Positions 52,527 through 60,684 of a DNA stretch of 64,000 bases are shown one piece after another (position 1 is the first letter of the stretch; each line of letters starts with the position of its first letter). Under the pieces are notes generated by a model. It saw only the letters and a list, made by a program, of their open reading frames with translations. It had not been told where the DNA came from and did no database searches. The position numbers and the translations under genes are program-made. This DNA comes from CATQHS01 sp965203375 (lineage in GTDB: Bacteria > Actinomycetota > Acidimicrobiia > Acidimicrobiales > Aldehydirespiratoraceae), in assembly GCA_965203375.1 (NCBI GenBank), contig OZ241886.1:1612001-1676000 (forward strand), in the 5' to 3' direction.

Positions 52527-53549
52527 TCACCAGGCCAGTCCGAAGGCGTCGGCCGCTGCCCGCTCGACTTGGTCGATGAGCCACTCGGCGTGGCCCCGCA
52601 CCGCCGGGCTGAGCGACCGGGACAGGGACCGGACCGTCTCGGTGGCGATGAGGCCCCGCCTCACCAGGGTGCGCTTCTCCATCTGCAAGAAGAGCTCGAA
52701 GTCGGCGAGGGCGAAGACGACGAAGGGCAGCAGCGAGCCGAACAGGTCGTGGGCCCGCTCCCACCGGCCCGACGAGGCGGCGGCGAACACGGCGTCGAGC
52801 AGGTCGGCCACGGCGGCGCCGGGCATGATGCCGTCGATCCCGGCCCCGATCCCCTCGAGCATGTACAGGCCGCCCCAGCCCTCGAGGATCCCGACCCGGC
52901 CGCCCGGCCCGCCTCGGATGGCCAGGAGCTTGTCGAGCATCATCGGGTCCTCCAGCTTCACGTACCCGAAGTTGGGGTGCCGGCCGCTCAGCTCGGCGAT
53001 GACCTCGGCCCCGACGGTGGGCCCGCCCGGGTTGAAGTCCTGGACCATGACCGGGAGAGAGGTGGCGGCCGCCACGGCCCCGCAGTAGGCGACGATGTCG
53101 GAGTCGGAGGCGCCGAACTGCCGGGGGACGGCCACCGAGACGGCGTCGGCGCCCATCTCCTGGTACCGGCGGGCCAGGTCGGCCGCGGCCCGGGCCGAGG
53201 GGTGGTTGGCCTGGGCCACCACCGGGACCCGGCCGGCGCTGGCCTCCACCGCGGCGGCCACCGTGAGGTGGCGCTCGGACTCGGTGAGCTTGTAGAACTC
53301 GCTGCCGTAGGCGGGCAGGCACAGCCCGCCCAGGCCCCGGCCCGCGATCCAGTCCACCACCCGGCCCAGCGACTCGAAGTCGATCGACTCGTCGGGGTGG
53401 AACGGGGTGGGGACCACCGGCACCACCCCCCGGAGCAGGCGGGTGGTCTCGGAGGCGGGGGGTGTCGCCGCGTGCGGGGCCGCCGTGTCAGGCGAAGCCG
53501 TGGGCGAGGACGCTGAGTCGGGCGGGGCCGGCGGGTCGGGGGAGGCCAC
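52527..53549 (-). CDS. DHDPS/NAL-family aldolase (class I, possible 2-keto-3-deoxy-sugar-acid aldolase)
   Basis: The core starts LLRGVVPVVPTPFHPDESIDFESLG and continues with YGSEFYKLTESERHLTV, RVPVVAQANHPSARAA, VQDFNPGG and YVKLEDP, whose Lys is the Schiff-base residue of the DHDPS/NAL family. The GTG at 53549 gives 340 residues with a ~38-residue Pro/Ser/Ala-rich leader (VASPDPPAPPDSASSPT) that is unusual for the family; a shorter, unidentified start is possible. Together with two rhamnonate-dehydratase-like genes it may split 2-keto-3-deoxyrhamnonate into pyruvate and lactaldehyde. It nearly abuts the stop of enolase copy 2. Confidence 0.82.
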   Translation of the reverse strand: MASPDPPAPPDSASSPTASPDTAAPHAATPPASETTRLLRGVVPVVPTPFHPDESIDFESLGRVVDWIAGRGLGGLCLPAYGSEFYKLTESERHLTVAAAVEASAGRVPVVAQANHPSARAAADLARRYQEMGADAVSVAVPRQFGASDSDIVAYCGAVAAATSLPVMVQDFNPGGPTVGAEVIAELSGRHPNFGYVKLEDPMMLDKLLAIRGGPGGRVGILEGWGGLYMLEGIGAGIDGIMPGAAVADLLDAVFAAASSGRWERAHDLFGSLLPFVVFALADFELFLQMEKRTLVRRGLIATETVRSLSRSLSPAVRGHAEWLIDQVERAAADAFGLAW

Positions 53550-53571
53550 AGAGTCGGGGGAGCCGCCGCGG

Positions 53572-54738
53572 TCACCCCAGGGGGGTGAAGCCCTCCAGCG
53601 ACAGCGTCGCACCCAGGCCCGGCTCGTCGCCCAGCGCCGTTTTGCCGTCTTCCGGCATGGCCGCGCCGTCGAAGTGGGGCGCCTCCTCCACATCGTCCCA
53701 GACCGGGACCGGGAAGTACTCGACCATGCCGATGGCCGACTCGCTGGTGGCCAGGTGCAGGGTGGGCAGCCCGTAGGCGTGGGTGTAGACCGGCAGCCCG
53801 GCGGCCTGGGCCAGGGCGCACACCTTGCGGGCCTCGCTGAAGCCCCCCACCCGGCCGATGTCGAACTGGATTATGTCGAGGGCCTCGGCCTCGATGATCT
53901 GGGCGAACCCGTAGCGGGTGGTCTCGTGCTCGCCCGCGGCGATCGGCACTGGCGACTCCCGCCGCAGCGCCGCGTAGTCCCTGAGCTGGTCGGGCAGCAG
54001 GGGCTCCTCCACCCACTTCATGTCGAACTCGCCCAGGGCCCGGCACATCCGCCGGGCGTACTCCAGGTCCCAGCCCATGTAGGCGTCGGCCATGATGTCG
54101 ATGCTGTCGCCCACCGCCGAGCGCAGCAGCTCCACCAGGGCCGCGTTGGCGCGCAGGCCCTCGGCCCCGTCGGCCGGGCCGTGCAGGAAGCGCATCTTCA
54201 TGGCCTTGAACCCCCGCCGCACGTACTCGGCCGCCTCCCTCACGAACTCGTCCTCGTTGGTGAAGTGGAGGTGGCTGGCGTAGATCGGGATCTCGTCCCG
54301 GGCCCGGCCGCCCAGCAACTGGAACACCGGCCGGCCGAAGTGCTTGCCGGCCAGGTCCCACAGGGCGATGTCGACGGCGCTGACCGCGAACAGGGCCGGG
54401 CCCTTGCGCCCGTAGGGCAGGGTGCTGCGGAACATCTGGTCCCAGAGCCGGGCCCGGTCGAGCGGGTCGGCCCCGACCAGCAGCCTGCTCAGGTGCTGCT
54501 CGACGATGACGCTGGTGGCCCGGGAGTAGTCCTCGCACCAGCCCGTGCCGACCAGCCCGCCGTCGGTTTCGACCTCCACCACGCACATGGCGTCGGCCGG
54601 GAACCAGCTCGACAGCGGATGGCGGTACTCGGGGTAGACCGCCATCGGCGTCACCAGCCTGAGCTCGTCCTGGCGGCTGGCGAAGTCGCCCCAGAACGAC
54701 ATGTCGATGTGGGTGACCTTCACCCTGGCGATCCTCAT
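53572..54738 (-). CDS. Mandelate racemase/enolase-family protein, rhamnonate-dehydratase-like (copy 2)
   Basis: The 388-residue paralogue of the 50182 gene has TPMAVYPEYRHPLSSWF, LPYGRKGPALFAVSAVDIALWD, GFKAMKMRFLHG, MADAYMGWDLEYA, WVEEPLLPDQL, IAAGEHETTRYGFA, IDIIQFDIGR-like sequence (LDIIQFDIGRVGG) and HAYGLPTLHLA, so all metal and catalytic positions seem kept. Retention of two copies suggests different stereo- or O-substituted substrates. ATG 54738 is preceded by GGGAAGGA. It is on one strand with the deacetylase upstream and aldolase downstream. Confidence 0.85.
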   Translation of the reverse strand: MRIARVKVTHIDMSFWGDFASRQDELRLVTPMAVYPEYRHPLSSWFPADAMCVVEVETDGGLVGTGWCEDYSRATSVIVEQHLSRLLVGADPLDRARLWDQMFRSTLPYGRKGPALFAVSAVDIALWDLAGKHFGRPVFQLLGGRARDEIPIYASHLHFTNEDEFVREAAEYVRRGFKAMKMRFLHGPADGAEGLRANAALVELLRSAVGDSIDIMADAYMGWDLEYARRMCRALGEFDMKWVEEPLLPDQLRDYAALRRESPVPIAAGEHETTRYGFAQIIEAEALDIIQFDIGRVGGFSEARKVCALAQAAGLPVYTHAYGLPTLHLATSESAIGMVEYFPVPVWDDVEEAPHFDGAAMPEDGKTALGDEPGLGATLSLEGFTPLG

Positions 54739-54833
54739 CGGCCCGCTGTCCTTCCCTCGGCCCCTCCGCCGCTCGGGCCGGTGCGGGCGGCTTGGCCCCG
54801 GCGATTCATCGGCTCGCTTCTCCTCTCTCCGGC

Positions 54834-55754
54834 TCAGGCCGCGGCCAGCGCCGGCCGGGGGGCGGCCAGGGCGGGGTCGTCGCGGATCTGCTCGCACACC
54901 TGGCCGCAGGACCGGAGGTCGAGCCCCGCCCGGGCGGCGTGGTCCAGCAGCATCCGGATGTGGCCCGCCCGGCGGTCGATCCGGTAGATCGACCACGGGT
55001 GGAAGGTGGGGACATAGGTGAGCATCCCGGTCTCCGCGGCGTGGTCGATGCCGGGGGCGTAGGCCGCGTACACCCCCCGGGCGTCGGTGGGCATCTCCGC
55101 GGGGTAGCTCCAGGGCAGCGCCGGCGGCCACGACACCAGCCCGTGCTGGCCGGTCAGCACGTTGTCGTGCCAAGCGTGCGACGGGATCTCCAGCAGGTCC
55201 CCCACCCCCTCCTCGTCGTACCGGAACGGCTGGTGCAGCGGGGAGGGCATGGAGAGATGGGGCCCGCAGGCCAGGCTGCGCAGGTACCGGTAGCCCGCCT
55301 CGGCCAGCAGCGCCAGGAACCGGGGCTCGCCCATGTACCCGTCCTCGTACCCGCCGGGGGTGGTGAAGCCGACCACGGACCGGCCGAAGGCGTCCTCGAT
55401 GCGGTGCTTGGAGTCGATCACCTCGCGGCGCAGCCGGGGCTCGTCGTGCAGGAAGGTCTTGATGTCGTGGTGGTTGTAGGAGTGGCAGGCGATCTCGAAG
55501 ACGGGGTGGTCGAGGATCTCCACCATCTCGGCCGGGGCCGCGTCCAGCAGCCGGGCCACGATGAAGAAGGTGGCCGGGGCCCCGCGCTCGAGGTGGGCCT
55601 CGGCCACGGCCCGGACCCCGTCCAGGCACTCCTTCAGCCGCTCGCCCTCATAGCTGACCACGCTGTCGTAGTTGTCGCCGGTGTGGGTGGTGTGGTCGGC
55701 CTCCCACCAGGCGTACACCGCCTCCACGTCGTATCCCGCCACATAGCTCGACAC
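54834..55754 (-). CDS. Polysaccharide deacetylase (NodB/CE4) family protein
   Basis: A 306-residue protein. APATFFIVARLL, FEIACHSYNHHDIKTF (HxxxH-type metal motif) and VVGFTTPGGYEDG (catalytic loop) match NodB-homology enzymes, although the first Asp of the canonical TFDD is less clear (AGYDVEAV at the start). The family removes N- or O-acetyl groups; PuuE-like allantoinases also share this fold. No signal peptide is seen, so the substrate should be cytoplasmic. ATG 55754 is 11 bp from the sulfatase stop, suggesting cotranscription. Confidence 0.82.
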   Translation of the reverse strand: MSSYVAGYDVEAVYAWWEADHTTHTGDNYDSVVSYEGERLKECLDGVRAVAEAHLERGAPATFFIVARLLDAAPAEMVEILDHPVFEIACHSYNHHDIKTFLHDEPRLRREVIDSKHRIEDAFGRSVVGFTTPGGYEDGYMGEPRFLALLAEAGYRYLRSLACGPHLSMPSPLHQPFRYDEEGVGDLLEIPSHAWHDNVLTGQHGLVSWPPALPWSYPAEMPTDARGVYAAYAPGIDHAAETGMLTYVPTFHPWSIYRIDRRAGHIRMLLDHAARAGLDLRSCGQVCEQIRDDPALAAPRPALAAA

Positions 55755-55765
55755 TGCGCCTCCCT

Positions 55766-57274
55766 TTAGTCAGCTCCGGCCCCGCGGGCCGACGCCGCCT
55801 CGCCGCGGAGCTCGTCCAGGCGGTCCCGCAGCTCGGCCAGCGCCGTCTGGCAGGCCGGATCGTCGATCAGGTTGACCTCCTCGAGCGGGTCGCGGCGAAG
55901 GTCGTACAGCTCCTCGTAGCGGTTGCCGCCCCGGACCCGGCGGCCGATCCCGCCCCGGGCCGGCGCCCCCTCGCGGCGCTGCTCCTCGTCGGACGACGGG
56001 AGCTCCACGTAGCAGATGTACTTCCACCTCGCCGTGCGCATCCCCTCGCTCTTGGGGATCAGGGGATGCTCGAACAGGTGCTCGCAGTAGAAGTCCGACC
56101 GCCAGCCTCCGGGCGAGCCCTCCAGCAGCGGCGCCAGGCTCCGGCCCTGCACCGCCTCGGGGATCCGGCCCCCGGCCAGGTCGATGATGGTGGGGGAGAT
56201 GTCGATGTTGAGCACCATACCGGCCGACCGGGCCCCCCGCCGGGCCTCGTCCAGGCGGGGATCGGCCACGATCAGCGGCACCCGGATCGAGTCCTCGTAC
56301 AGCAGCCAGCAGTCGCTGAGGCCCCGCTCGCCGAAGAACATGCCGTTGTCGCTGGTGAAGATGACGACGGTGTCGTCGGCCGCGCCGAGGTCGTCCAGCT
56401 CCTCCATCACCCGGCCCAGCACCGCGTCGATGCCGCTGACCATCCGGTAGTAGCCCTTCATGTTCGCCTGGAACAGCTCGGGGGTGCCGAACCTGGTCCG
56501 CCACCGCTCCCGGTTCTCGCTGCTGCGGATGAAGTCGGGCTGGCCCTCGATGAAGTCGGGCCGGGCCGTTGGGGGTGTGGGGATGACCGCGTCGCGGTAG
56601 AGGTGGTCGACGCCGGGGGGCCAGATGTACTGCTGGGGGTGGTCGTCCTGGCAGTGGGGGGCGTTGAAGCTGACCGACAGGCAGAAGGGGCCGCGGCTCT
56701 CGGCCCGCCACCGGCGCAGGAAGTCGACGATCTTGTCGCCGGTGACGTCGGTCAGGTGGCGCCTGCCGCCGTCGGGCCGGCGCTCGAAGTAGTTGTCCGG
56801 CCCCCAGTGCTCGAAGTTGTCGAAGTGGTCGAACATGGCGCCGAGGGTGGCCGCCTCGGACTCGACGTTCATGTAGCCGTCGCTCTCGATCCCGAACTTG
56901 CCGATGAAGCCGGTGGTGTAGCCGGCCCGCTTCAGCACCGCCGGGTAGGTCAGCGGCCCCAGGCCGGCCCGGAACGGCGGGGTGCGGAAGTCGAACCGGT
57001 GGCTGCGCCGGTACATCCCGGTGAGGAAGCTGGCCCGGCTGGCCCCGCAGATCGGGGTGGTGACGAAGGAGTTCTCGAACAGCACGCCCCGGCCGGCCAG
57101 GGCGTCGGTGTGGGGCGTCTCGATGATGTCGTTGCCGGCCGCGCCCAGCGACGTCCAGTGCTGGTTGTCGGTGAGGAGGAACAAGACGTTGGGGCGGCCG
57201 CCGTTTTTGCCTCGCGCTGCCTTTACGTCATGGGGGGCGCCGGGGGCGCCGTCGCCGGGGCGGCCGCCGTCCAT
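55766..57274 (-). CDS. Type I sulfatase 1 (formylglycine-dependent)
   Basis: The 502-residue protein has RPNVLFLLTDNQHW (metal Asp region), ICGASRASFLTGMYRR (CxAxR formylglycine motif), FIGKFGIE, LSVSFNAPHCQDD, FTSDNGMFFGERGLSD and the C-terminal LYDLRRDPLEEVNL. These are S1-family sulfatase hallmarks. No signal peptide or membrane helix is present, so it should act in the cytoplasm, and it needs a formylglycine-generating enzyme encoded elsewhere. ATG 57274 is used; the ~25-residue leader is Gly/Pro-rich and start choice is not certain. It is divergent from the rhamnosidase gene. Confidence 0.9.
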   Translation of the reverse strand: MDGGRPGDGAPGAPHDVKAARGKNGGRPNVLFLLTDNQHWTSLGAAGNDIIETPHTDALAGRGVLFENSFVTTPICGASRASFLTGMYRRSHRFDFRTPPFRAGLGPLTYPAVLKRAGYTTGFIGKFGIESDGYMNVESEAATLGAMFDHFDNFEHWGPDNYFERRPDGGRRHLTDVTGDKIVDFLRRWRAESRGPFCLSVSFNAPHCQDDHPQQYIWPPGVDHLYRDAVIPTPPTARPDFIEGQPDFIRSSENRERWRTRFGTPELFQANMKGYYRMVSGIDAVLGRVMEELDDLGAADDTVVIFTSDNGMFFGERGLSDCWLLYEDSIRVPLIVADPRLDEARRGARSAGMVLNIDISPTIIDLAGGRIPEAVQGRSLAPLLEGSPGGWRSDFYCEHLFEHPLIPKSEGMRTARWKYICYVELPSSDEEQRREGAPARGGIGRRVRGGNRYEELYDLRRDPLEEVNLIDDPACQTALAELRDRLDELRGEAASARGAGAD

Positions 57275-57690
57275 GCCGTTGCTCCGTCTCTCGACACCTC
57301 GAACCGGCCCAAGTTAGTTTTCGGCGCGATGGCGTGCCGACAAGCGGCCTCGGCAGCTCAGACTGGCCCGCGGCCACCTCGGCGTTCCGGGACCCGAACG
57401 GGGCGGTGCCGACAGGCGGCCCCGGCGGCTCAGACTGACCCGAGTTAGTCTCGGCGCGACGAGCTTTACGTTCACCTACCGCGATGATGGCCTAGAGCGC
57501 CCGCGAATGGGAGCCGCGCTTTCATGCCTTCCCCTAGTCGAGCCCGTTCGCTCGCGCTTTGCCGCGCGGCTTCTTAGAGCATGCGCGGATTGCTCGGGGA
57601 ACCATGCGCGAGCCATACGGATGCAACGATCCGGCGCGGCGTGGAGGGTCAATTCGCGCACGCTCTTAGTTTCGCCGGTCGGGGGTTGCT
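57275..57690. other. 416-bp divergent spacer with degenerate repeats, no gene recognised
   Basis: GTGCCGACAAGCGGCCTCGG at 57334 and GTGCCGACAGGCGGCCCCGG at 57406 are copies, and AGTTAGTTTTCGGCGCG/AGTTAGTCTCGGCGCG (57311, 57442) flank them. The right half (57480-57660) is less biased in composition and has CATGCGCG twice, near 57583 and 57604. It should contain promoters for the sulfatase and rhamnosidase genes, but I cannot point to a convincing -35/-10 or a complete operator. Short frames here look non-coding. Confidence 0.6.
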
Positions 57691-60651
57691 GTGACTGAGG
57701 CCATCGACCGGCGGGTCGGGTTCGCGGCCGCCGACGCCCGCTGCGAGCATCTGGTCGACCCGCTCGGCCTCGACCGGACAGCCCCCTGCTTCTCCTGGAG
57801 GATCCGCGCCTCCGGGCGGGACCGGCGCCAGTCGGCCTACCGGGTGCTGGTGGCCTCCGACCCCGGCGTCCTGGAAGCCGGGGCGGGCGACAAGTGGGAC
57901 TCGGGCCGGGTGGCCTCCGACGCCACCGCCGGCGTCGCCTACGCCGGGGCCCCGCTGGGCAGCGGCGAGCGGTGCTGGTGGAAGGTGCAGGTCTGGGACG
58001 AGGACGGCCGCCGGGGCGCCGACAGCCCCCCCGCCGTCTTCGAGATGGCGCTGCTGGCCCCGGGGGACTGGGCGGCGATGTGGATCGGCGCCGACCCGGC
58101 CGTGTCGGCGCCGCTGCTCCGCAGGGAGTTCCGGCTGACCGGTCCGCCGGAGCGGGCCCGCTGCTACGTCACCGGGCTCGGGTACTACGAGCTGCACGTC
58201 AACGGCCGCCGGGTCGGCGACCAGGTGCTCGATCCGGCCACCACCTACTACCACAACGACCAGCCCTTCGAGCTGGGCTCGCGGGTGCTCTACGCCGCCC
58301 ACGACGTGACCCGGCTCCTGAGGGCCGGCGAAAACGCGGTGGGCCTGATGCTCGGCCACGGCTGGTACAGCGCCGAGGACGACGTGCCCCCGTCGCCCAG
58401 CCACCGCGAGCCCTACGGACCCGCCCCCGTCGGGCTGCTGCAACTCGAAGCGGAGCTGGGCGGCGGCGAGCGGGTGAGGGTGGCCAGCGACGACACTTGG
58501 ACGGCCTCGGCCGGGCCGGTTGTCTACAACGACTACTGCCACGGCGAGACCTACGACGCCCGCCTGGAGCAGCCGGACTGGGCCGAGCCCGGCTTCGACG
58601 ACTCCGGCTGGGGCCCGGCCCGCCCGGCGCCGCCGCCCTCGGGGGTTCTGCGGGCCCAGCCGCTGCCGCCCATCCGGGTGGTGCGGACCCTAGATCCGGT
58701 CTCGGTGTCGAGCCCCGAGCCCGGAAGCGACGACGAAGCCGGGCCCGGCCTCGGCGGACACGACGACGACCGGCCCGGTCGCCAGACCGCGACCGTCTAC
58801 GACTTCGGCCAGAACCTGACCGGATGGACCCGGCTGCGGGTTAGCGGCCCGGCGGGCAGCCGGGTGACGGTCCGCCACGGCCACGGGGTGGGGGCCGACG
58901 GCCGCTTGGACAACCGGTCGAACATGTACGCCTGGCCCGACGATCCCGAGCACCGGCTGGCTGGCCTGGCCGAGGGCGAAGAGGGCTTCGAGCACGGCGG
59001 CGTCGGCTTTCACCACGGCGCCCGCCAGACCGACCAGTACGTCCTGCGCGGCGCCCCGGCCGGCCGGCAGGCCGAGGACTCGGCCCGAGTCAGCGGCGGC
59101 GCGGCCGATCCCGCCGCCCCCGCCGACAGGGGATCGGAGGTCTGGGAGCCCCGGTTCACCCTTCACGGCTTCCGCTGCGCCGAGGCGGTCTGCGACCCCG
59201 GCGTGACCGTCGAGGGGATCGAGGCCCGCCACGCCCGCACCGCCGTGGCCGAGACCGGGAGCTTCGAATGCTCCGACGAGCTGGTCAACCGGATCCACCG
59301 CAACGTCACCTGGACGTTCGCCTCCTCGATGCAGGGCTTCCCCCAAGACGCGGCCGACCGATCCGAGCGGGTCGGCTGGCTCGGCGACCCGGTGGCCGGC
59401 GACTTCGCCTTCACCTTCGACTCCCTCCCGCTGTGGTCGAAATGGCTCGACGACTTGGCCGACTCCCAGAAGCCGGACGGCGACCTGCCGGTGATCGCGC
59501 CCCTCCACTGGCGCCGCACCCACGACGCCTACCTGATGTACCCGGTGTGGAAGAGCTCGTACCCGGTGGTGGCCTGGGACCTCTATCTCGAATACGGCGA
59601 CGCCCGCATCCTCGAGGACCACTACGAGCGGATCGAGGCCCTGGTGGCGTTTCTCGGCCGCCATGCCGAGGGCGGCCTGCTCTCGGGGGGCCTGGGCGAC
59701 CACATGGAGCCCCAGCCCGACGGCACCTCCACCTTCGAGCCGGTCCGCACCCCGGCCGGGCTCACCTCCACCGCCTTCTACTGCCGCGGCGCCGAGATCC
59801 TGGCCATGGCCGCTGAAGTCCTCGGCCGACGGGATCGGGCCGAGCGGTACTGGGGCCTGGCCGCCGACATCGCCGCCGCCTTCAACCGGGCCTACTTCGA
59901 CGCCGAGACATCCAACTACGCCACTGGCAGCCAGGCCGCCAACGCCGTCCCGCTGGCGCTGGGGCTGGTCCCCCCCGAGCACGAGGCGGCGGTGCTGGCC
60001 AACATCGTGGCCGACATTGAGAGCCGCGGCGGCCGCCTGTCCACCGGGATGCTGGGCACCGACGCCCTGATCCGGGTCCTGTCCGAGCACGGCCGGGCCG
60101 ACCTGCTCTACGCCATCGCCACCAGCCCGGACTTCCCGAGCTGGGGCGAGCAGGCGGCCAAGGGCGCCACCACGCTGTGGGAGGCGTGGGAGGGCGAGAC
60201 CGACCCCCAGCTCAGCCTCAACATGAAGCTGTTCGGGAGCATCCAGAAGTTCTTCTTCCGCGACCTGGCCGGGATCAGGCGGGCCGCGCCCGGATACGCC
60301 GCCTTCTCGGTGGCGCCCCAGGTGGTGGGCGGACTGGAGTGGGCCCGGGCCGACATCGACACGGTGCGGGGGCCGATCTCGTCGAGCTGGCGGCTGGGCG
60401 GCGGCGCCTTCGAGCTGGAGGTGGAGGCGCCGCCCAACACTCGGGCCGCGATCCGGGTTCCCAAGCTGGGCCGGGCCGAGCCCTCCATAACCGAGGGCGG
60501 CGAACCGGTGTGGCCCGGCGCTGCTGCCGGGGCCCGCCCCGGCATCGCCCGGGCCTTCGACGAGGCCGAAACCGTGGCCTTCGAAGTCGGCTCCGGCCGC
60601 TACTCGTTCGTTTCTCTGCTGGGAGGCTCTTTAGAGGGAGGACCGCGATGA
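57691..60651 (+). CDS. GH78 alpha-L-rhamnosidase
   Basis: The 986-residue protein follows multi-domain GH78: an N-terminal Fn3-like part (CFSWRIRASGRDRRQSAYRVLV), a CBM67/rhamnosidase-N part (YVTGLGYYELHVNGRRVGDQ), DFGQNLTGW, then the (alpha/alpha)6 catalytic barrel with DAADRSERVGWLGDP (Glu of the D-x-x-E-R-x-G-W acid motif) and TLWEAWEGETDPQLSLNM (general base Glu), and a C-terminal beta domain. It inverts alpha-L-rhamnosides to free L-rhamnose. There is no signal peptide, so it should be cytoplasmic. GTG 57691 is the start. A sulfatase gene follows 31 bp later, in an apparent operon. Confidence 0.92.
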   Translation: MTEAIDRRVGFAAADARCEHLVDPLGLDRTAPCFSWRIRASGRDRRQSAYRVLVASDPGVLEAGAGDKWDSGRVASDATAGVAYAGAPLGSGERCWWKVQVWDEDGRRGADSPPAVFEMALLAPGDWAAMWIGADPAVSAPLLRREFRLTGPPERARCYVTGLGYYELHVNGRRVGDQVLDPATTYYHNDQPFELGSRVLYAAHDVTRLLRAGENAVGLMLGHGWYSAEDDVPPSPSHREPYGPAPVGLLQLEAELGGGERVRVASDDTWTASAGPVVYNDYCHGETYDARLEQPDWAEPGFDDSGWGPARPAPPPSGVLRAQPLPPIRVVRTLDPVSVSSPEPGSDDEAGPGLGGHDDDRPGRQTATVYDFGQNLTGWTRLRVSGPAGSRVTVRHGHGVGADGRLDNRSNMYAWPDDPEHRLAGLAEGEEGFEHGGVGFHHGARQTDQYVLRGAPAGRQAEDSARVSGGAADPAAPADRGSEVWEPRFTLHGFRCAEAVCDPGVTVEGIEARHARTAVAETGSFECSDELVNRIHRNVTWTFASSMQGFPQDAADRSERVGWLGDPVAGDFAFTFDSLPLWSKWLDDLADSQKPDGDLPVIAPLHWRRTHDAYLMYPVWKSSYPVVAWDLYLEYGDARILEDHYERIEALVAFLGRHAEGGLLSGGLGDHMEPQPDGTSTFEPVRTPAGLTSTAFYCRGAEILAMAAEVLGRRDRAERYWGLAADIAAAFNRAYFDAETSNYATGSQAANAVPLALGLVPPEHEAAVLANIVADIESRGGRLSTGMLGTDALIRVLSEHGRADLLYAIATSPDFPSWGEQAAKGATTLWEAWEGETDPQLSLNMKLFGSIQKFFFRDLAGIRRAAPGYAAFSVAPQVVGGLEWARADIDTVRGPISSSWRLGGGAFELEVEAPPNTRAAIRVPKLGRAEPSITEGGEPVWPGAAAGARPGIARAFDEAETVAFEVGSGRYSFVSLLGGSLEGGPR

Positions 60652-60684
60652 GGAGGGTTCTGAAATTGAGGAGGTTTCTGAAAT
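60649..60684 (+). repeat. 18-bp tandem duplication of the stop/SD/start junction
   Basis: TGAGGAGGGTTCTGAAAT (60649) is followed directly by TGAGGAGGTTTCTGAAAT (60667). The first TGA is the rhamnosidase stop; the second copy supplies the AGGAGG (60669-60674) for the sulfatase ATG at 60683, 8 nt away. Two strong SD sequences result. Confidence 0.9.

Noticed and set aside
57507..57698. Possible 63-residue protein in the spacer upstream of GH78
   Set aside because: No SD, no recognisable motif, runs into the GH78 start in another frame.
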